This document shows positions 6,316 through 8,013 of a DNA stretch of 8,013 bases, in pieces; within the stretch, counting starts at the first letter, position 1, and each line of letters begins with the position of its first letter. The DNA comes from Pseudomonadota bacterium. Its GTDB lineage: Bacteria; Pseudomonadota; Alphaproteobacteria; Rhizobiales; Rhizobiaceae. The position numbers were made by a program, and so were the translations under genes. Below the pieces are notes generated by a model. That model was not told the DNA's origin, made no database searches, and worked only from the letters and a program-made list of their open reading frames with translations. The stretch covers positions 1 to 8,013 of the forward strand of contig JAEWFU010000500.1 of assembly GCA_023388675.1 (NCBI GenBank). The letters run 5' to 3'.

Positions 6316-6329
6316 TCCAGTCGAGGCTT

Positions 6330-6665
6330 TCAGCCGCGCTGCTGCGTGACCAGCCCGTAAAGGTTGGTGCAGCGCGCGCCGGAGCGGCAATAGGCCAGCA
6401 CCGGGCCGGGCAGGGCGTCCAGCGCCGCCGCCTGATCGTCCACATTCTCCTGCGTGATCTGGCCGCTTATGACCGGGATGTAGCGAAACTCCAGCCCTGC
6501 TTCGCGAACGGCCGCCTCGATGGCGTCATGCGGCACCGCGCCATCCTCAGCATCGGGACGGTTCGAGATCACGCTCTTGAAGCCGGCAGCCTTGATCTGC
6601 GTGATGTCGTCGATGCCGATTTGCGGGGCGACGGAATAGTTCTCGGTGATCTGGCGGATTTCCAT
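6330..6665 (-). CDS. TIGR01244/DUF442 family phosphatase-like protein (sulfur transferase)
   Basis: Encodes 111 residues, the size of a stand-alone DUF442 domain, which has a dual-specificity-phosphatase-like fold and is often annotated as a TIGR01244 sulfur transferase. Characteristic segments are the N-terminal MEIRQITENYSVAPQI, the SNRPDAED loop near 34-41, and the C-terminal active-site loop AYCRSGARCTNLY with Cys93 as probable nucleophile and Arg98 (a C-x4-R signature). The same domain occurs fused to a beta-lactamase-like sulfur dioxygenase in some alphaproteobacteria, which suggests a role in sulfide or persulfide handling; the biochemical role of the isolated domain is uncertain. I chose the ATG at 6663-6665 because homologues begin at this point and a purine-rich AGGACAGG lies just upstream. 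The longer frame to 6929 runs into the dehydrogenase gene and is rejected. Confidence 0.87.
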   Translation of the reverse strand: MEIRQITENYSVAPQIGIDDITQIKAAGFKSVISNRPDAEDGAVPHDAIEAAVREAGLEFRYIPVISGQITQENVDDQAAALDALPGPVLAYCRSGARCTNLYGLVTQQRG

Positions 6666-6711
6666 GGACCTGTCCTGTATCGGTAAAGCGTTTCGGGTTG
6701 CATGTAGGCAT

Positions 6712-6742
6712 GCCGCCCTGCGCTTGCCAAGCACAGGGCGGC
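6712..6742. terminator. Stem-loop between the dehydrogenase and DUF442 genes
   Basis: Nine base pairs (6712-6720 with 6734-6742), one C-A mismatch, four more pairs (6722-6725 with 6729-6732) and a 3-base loop form a strong hairpin in the 98-bp gap. No U-run follows on the minus strand, so it may be an attenuator, a factor-assisted terminator or an mRNA-stabilising element for the dehydrogenase transcript. Confidence 0.5.
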
Positions 6743-6763
6743 CACCAATGCCGTTTTGCCGCT

Positions 6764-7915
6764 TCAGGCTGCCGCGAAGAGCCCGCCGCCGGCCGATAGC
6801 AGATGGAGATGATGGTCGCCGTCGCCGAACGTCGTGTCGATCATCGTCATGCGCTTGAAATAGTGCCCTACCGCATACTCCATCGTCATGCCGACGCCGC
6901 CGTGAAGCTGGATCGCGTTCTCGCCGCACAGCCGCCCGCCGCGTCCGATCTCGGCCTTTGCGGCATGCATCGCTCTGCTGCGCTCGGCTTCGTCCTCGCT
7001 GTCGGCCATCATCGTCGCATAAAGCGCGATCGAGCGTGCCTGCTCGATGGCGACGAACATGTCGACCGCAGCGTGCTGCAGCACCTGGAACTGGCCGATC
7101 GCGACGCCGAACTGCTTACGCACTTTCAGGTAGTCGACGGTCAGCGTATGCATCGCCGACATTACGCCGACCGACTCCGCCGCCAGCGCCGCGATGCCCG
7201 CGTCGACGACGCGGCGAACCAGCGGCAGCCCGTTTTCCGGATCGCCGAACACGTCGTTCGCCCCGACCTTGACGTTGTCGAAGGTGACTTCGGCTGCGCG
7301 GGCGCCGTCCTGTGTGGGGTAGCCGCGAACCGAAACGCCGTCAGCCCCGGCATCGACCAGGAAAACGCCGATGCCTGCTTCGTCGCGCGGCCCGCCTGCC
7401 GTGCGCGCGGTGACGAAGAGCTTGTCCGCGCTGTCGCCGTGCAGCACGACGCTCTTCTGGCCGTTGAGCACGTAGCCTTCGCCGTCCTTCGCGGCCGTCG
7501 TCTCGACATGGTTGAGGTCGTAGCGCGAATTGCGCTCCACCTGGGCAAGAGCGAGTTTGAGCGAGCCGTCGGCAACGGCCGGAATGTATTCCGCGCGCTG
7601 GTCGTCGTTGCCGCCGAAGCGCAGGAACGATCCACCAAGCACGACGGTCGGAAAGTAAGGTTCGAGCGCCAGTGCACGGCCGAGGGATTCCATCACGATC
7701 ATCGTCTCGACCGGGGTGCCGTCCAGCCCGCCGTCGGCCTCCGCGAATGGCAGTGCCATCAGGCCCATCTCGGCGTAGCTTGCCCACATCTGCGCGCTCC
7801 AGCCCTCGGGCGCGGCCATATAGCGCTTGCGGTCCTCGAAGCCATATTTATCAGCCAGCAGCCGGTCGAGCGAATCCTTGAGGATTGATTGTTCTTCGGT
7901 GAGGTCGAAATCCAT
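6764..7915 (-). CDS. pimD: Acyl-CoA dehydrogenase, pimeloyl-CoA dehydrogenase small-subunit type
   Basis: Encodes 383 residues of the acyl-CoA dehydrogenase fold: N-terminal helices from MDFDLTEEQSILKDSLDRLL, the middle beta domain with NGQKSVVLHGDSADKL at about 151-166 and RGYPTQDGARAAEV at 197-210, then the C-terminal helical domain with YLKVRKQFGVAIGQFQVLQH at 262-281 and AIQLHGGVGMTMEYAVGHYF at 334-353. The overall pattern matches proteins annotated as the small subunit of pimeloyl-CoA dehydrogenase (PimD). By ungapped comparison the two known positions for the catalytic glutamate are both glycine here (Gly240 and Gly364, the latter in TTFGDGD), so it probably works with the partner encoded 15 nt upstream. 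Such pairs oxidise CoA thioesters of dicarboxylic or ring-derived acids. The ATG is preceded by AGGGAG about 11 bases upstream, rather distant. The specific symbol is less certain than the family. Confidence 0.85.
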   Translation of the reverse strand: MDFDLTEEQSILKDSLDRLLADKYGFEDRKRYMAAPEGWSAQMWASYAEMGLMALPFAEADGGLDGTPVETMIVMESLGRALALEPYFPTVVLGGSFLRFGGNDDQRAEYIPAVADGSLKLALAQVERNSRYDLNHVETTAAKDGEGYVLNGQKSVVLHGDSADKLFVTARTAGGPRDEAGIGVFLVDAGADGVSVRGYPTQDGARAAEVTFDNVKVGANDVFGDPENGLPLVRRVVDAGIAALAAESVGVMSAMHTLTVDYLKVRKQFGVAIGQFQVLQHAAVDMFVAIEQARSIALYATMMADSEDEAERSRAMHAAKAEIGRGGRLCGENAIQLHGGVGMTMEYAVGHYFKRMTMIDTTFGDGDHHLHLLSAGGGLFAAA

Positions 7916-7930
7916 GTCTGTATTCGCTCC

Positions 7931-8013
7931 CTAGAGTCCCAGAACGGCCTTGGCGATGATGTTCTTCTGGATCTCGTTCGAGCCGCCATAGATCGAGACC
8001 TTGCGATAATTGA
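7931..8013 (-). CDS. pimC: Acyl-CoA dehydrogenase C-terminus, probable large-subunit partner (partial)
   Basis: Only the last 26 codons and the TAG stop (7931-7933) are inside the window; the rest lies beyond the right edge. The tail reads NYRKVS, then IYGGSNEIQKNIIAK, and ends AVLGL, which is the classic C-terminal signature of acyl-CoA dehydrogenases, including the IYGGSNEIQ element that contacts FAD across the dimer. A glycine occupies the position where medium-chain enzymes have their catalytic glutamate, so any catalytic base must lie elsewhere in the missing part. The stop is 15 nt before the start of the next dehydrogenase gene, so the two are one operon and likely one heteromeric enzyme. 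The PimC label is inferred from the PimD-like neighbour. Confidence 0.75.
   Translation of the reverse strand, partial: NYRKVSIYGGSNEIQKNIIAKAVLGL

Noticed and set aside
4896..6686. 596-codon plus-strand frame overlapping dctM and the DUF442 gene
   Set aside because: It is a shifted frame of dctM; the translation is arginine-rich and lacks the membrane segments of the real permease, and it runs through the terminator hairpin into an antisense gene.
6803..7888. 361-codon plus-strand frame opposite the PimD-like gene
   Set aside because: Antisense shadow of a well-supported acyl-CoA dehydrogenase; no independent ribosome site or recognisable domain.

Overview
The window is GC-rich and almost fully coding. 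Strong codon-position bias produces long shadow reading frames opposite every real gene. Protein content (HPPD beside an Lrp/AsnC regulator, a TRAP transporter, a PimC/PimD-type acyl-CoA dehydrogenase pair, a stand-alone DUF442 protein) and a palindromic intergenic element at the left edge suggest an alphaproteobacterium, probably a Rhizobiales member of the Mesorhizobium/Phyllobacteriaceae kind. The taxonomic call is inference from gene types, not from a marker gene.

Left block (1-1785): hpd (4-hydroxyphenylpyruvate dioxygenase) on the minus strand is divergent from an Lrp/AsnC-family regulator on the plus strand. The roughly 130 bp between them hold a 15-bp dyad that is a reasonable operator candidate. 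The likely logic is local control of tyrosine/phenylalanine breakdown to homogentisate.

Central block (1786-6273, plus strand): a TRAP transporter operon with an unusual order: periplasmic binding protein (DctP family), then a PhzS-like FAD-dependent aromatic-ring monooxygenase, then the small (DctQ) and large (DctM) membrane subunits. The gene order suggests import of an aromatic or heteroaromatic acid followed by cytoplasmic hydroxylation. The substrate is not known. Two AT-rich islands, one before dctP and one before dctQ, each carry dyads built on TGTTA(C/T), so both transporter parts may answer to one regulator that is not obvious here. A 14-bp stem-loop without a U-tract separates dctP from the monooxygenase gene and may let the binding protein be made in excess.

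Right block (6274-8013, minus strand): a terminator hairpin at 6287-6309 separates the convergent blocks. It is followed by a small DUF442/TIGR01244 phosphatase-like (sulfur transferase) gene, a complete PimD-like acyl-CoA dehydrogenase small subunit, and the last 26 codons of a second acyl-CoA dehydrogenase (PimC-like large subunit) running off the right edge. The two dehydrogenase genes are 15 nt apart and probably encode a heteromeric enzyme for CoA-thioester beta-oxidation.

There is no gene-free stretch longer than 300 bases, and I see no tRNA, rRNA, CRISPR array, insertion sequence or phage gene. The most unusual features are the monooxygenase placed inside a TRAP operon and the repeated regulatory dyads around it. 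No wholly unknown protein system is visible.
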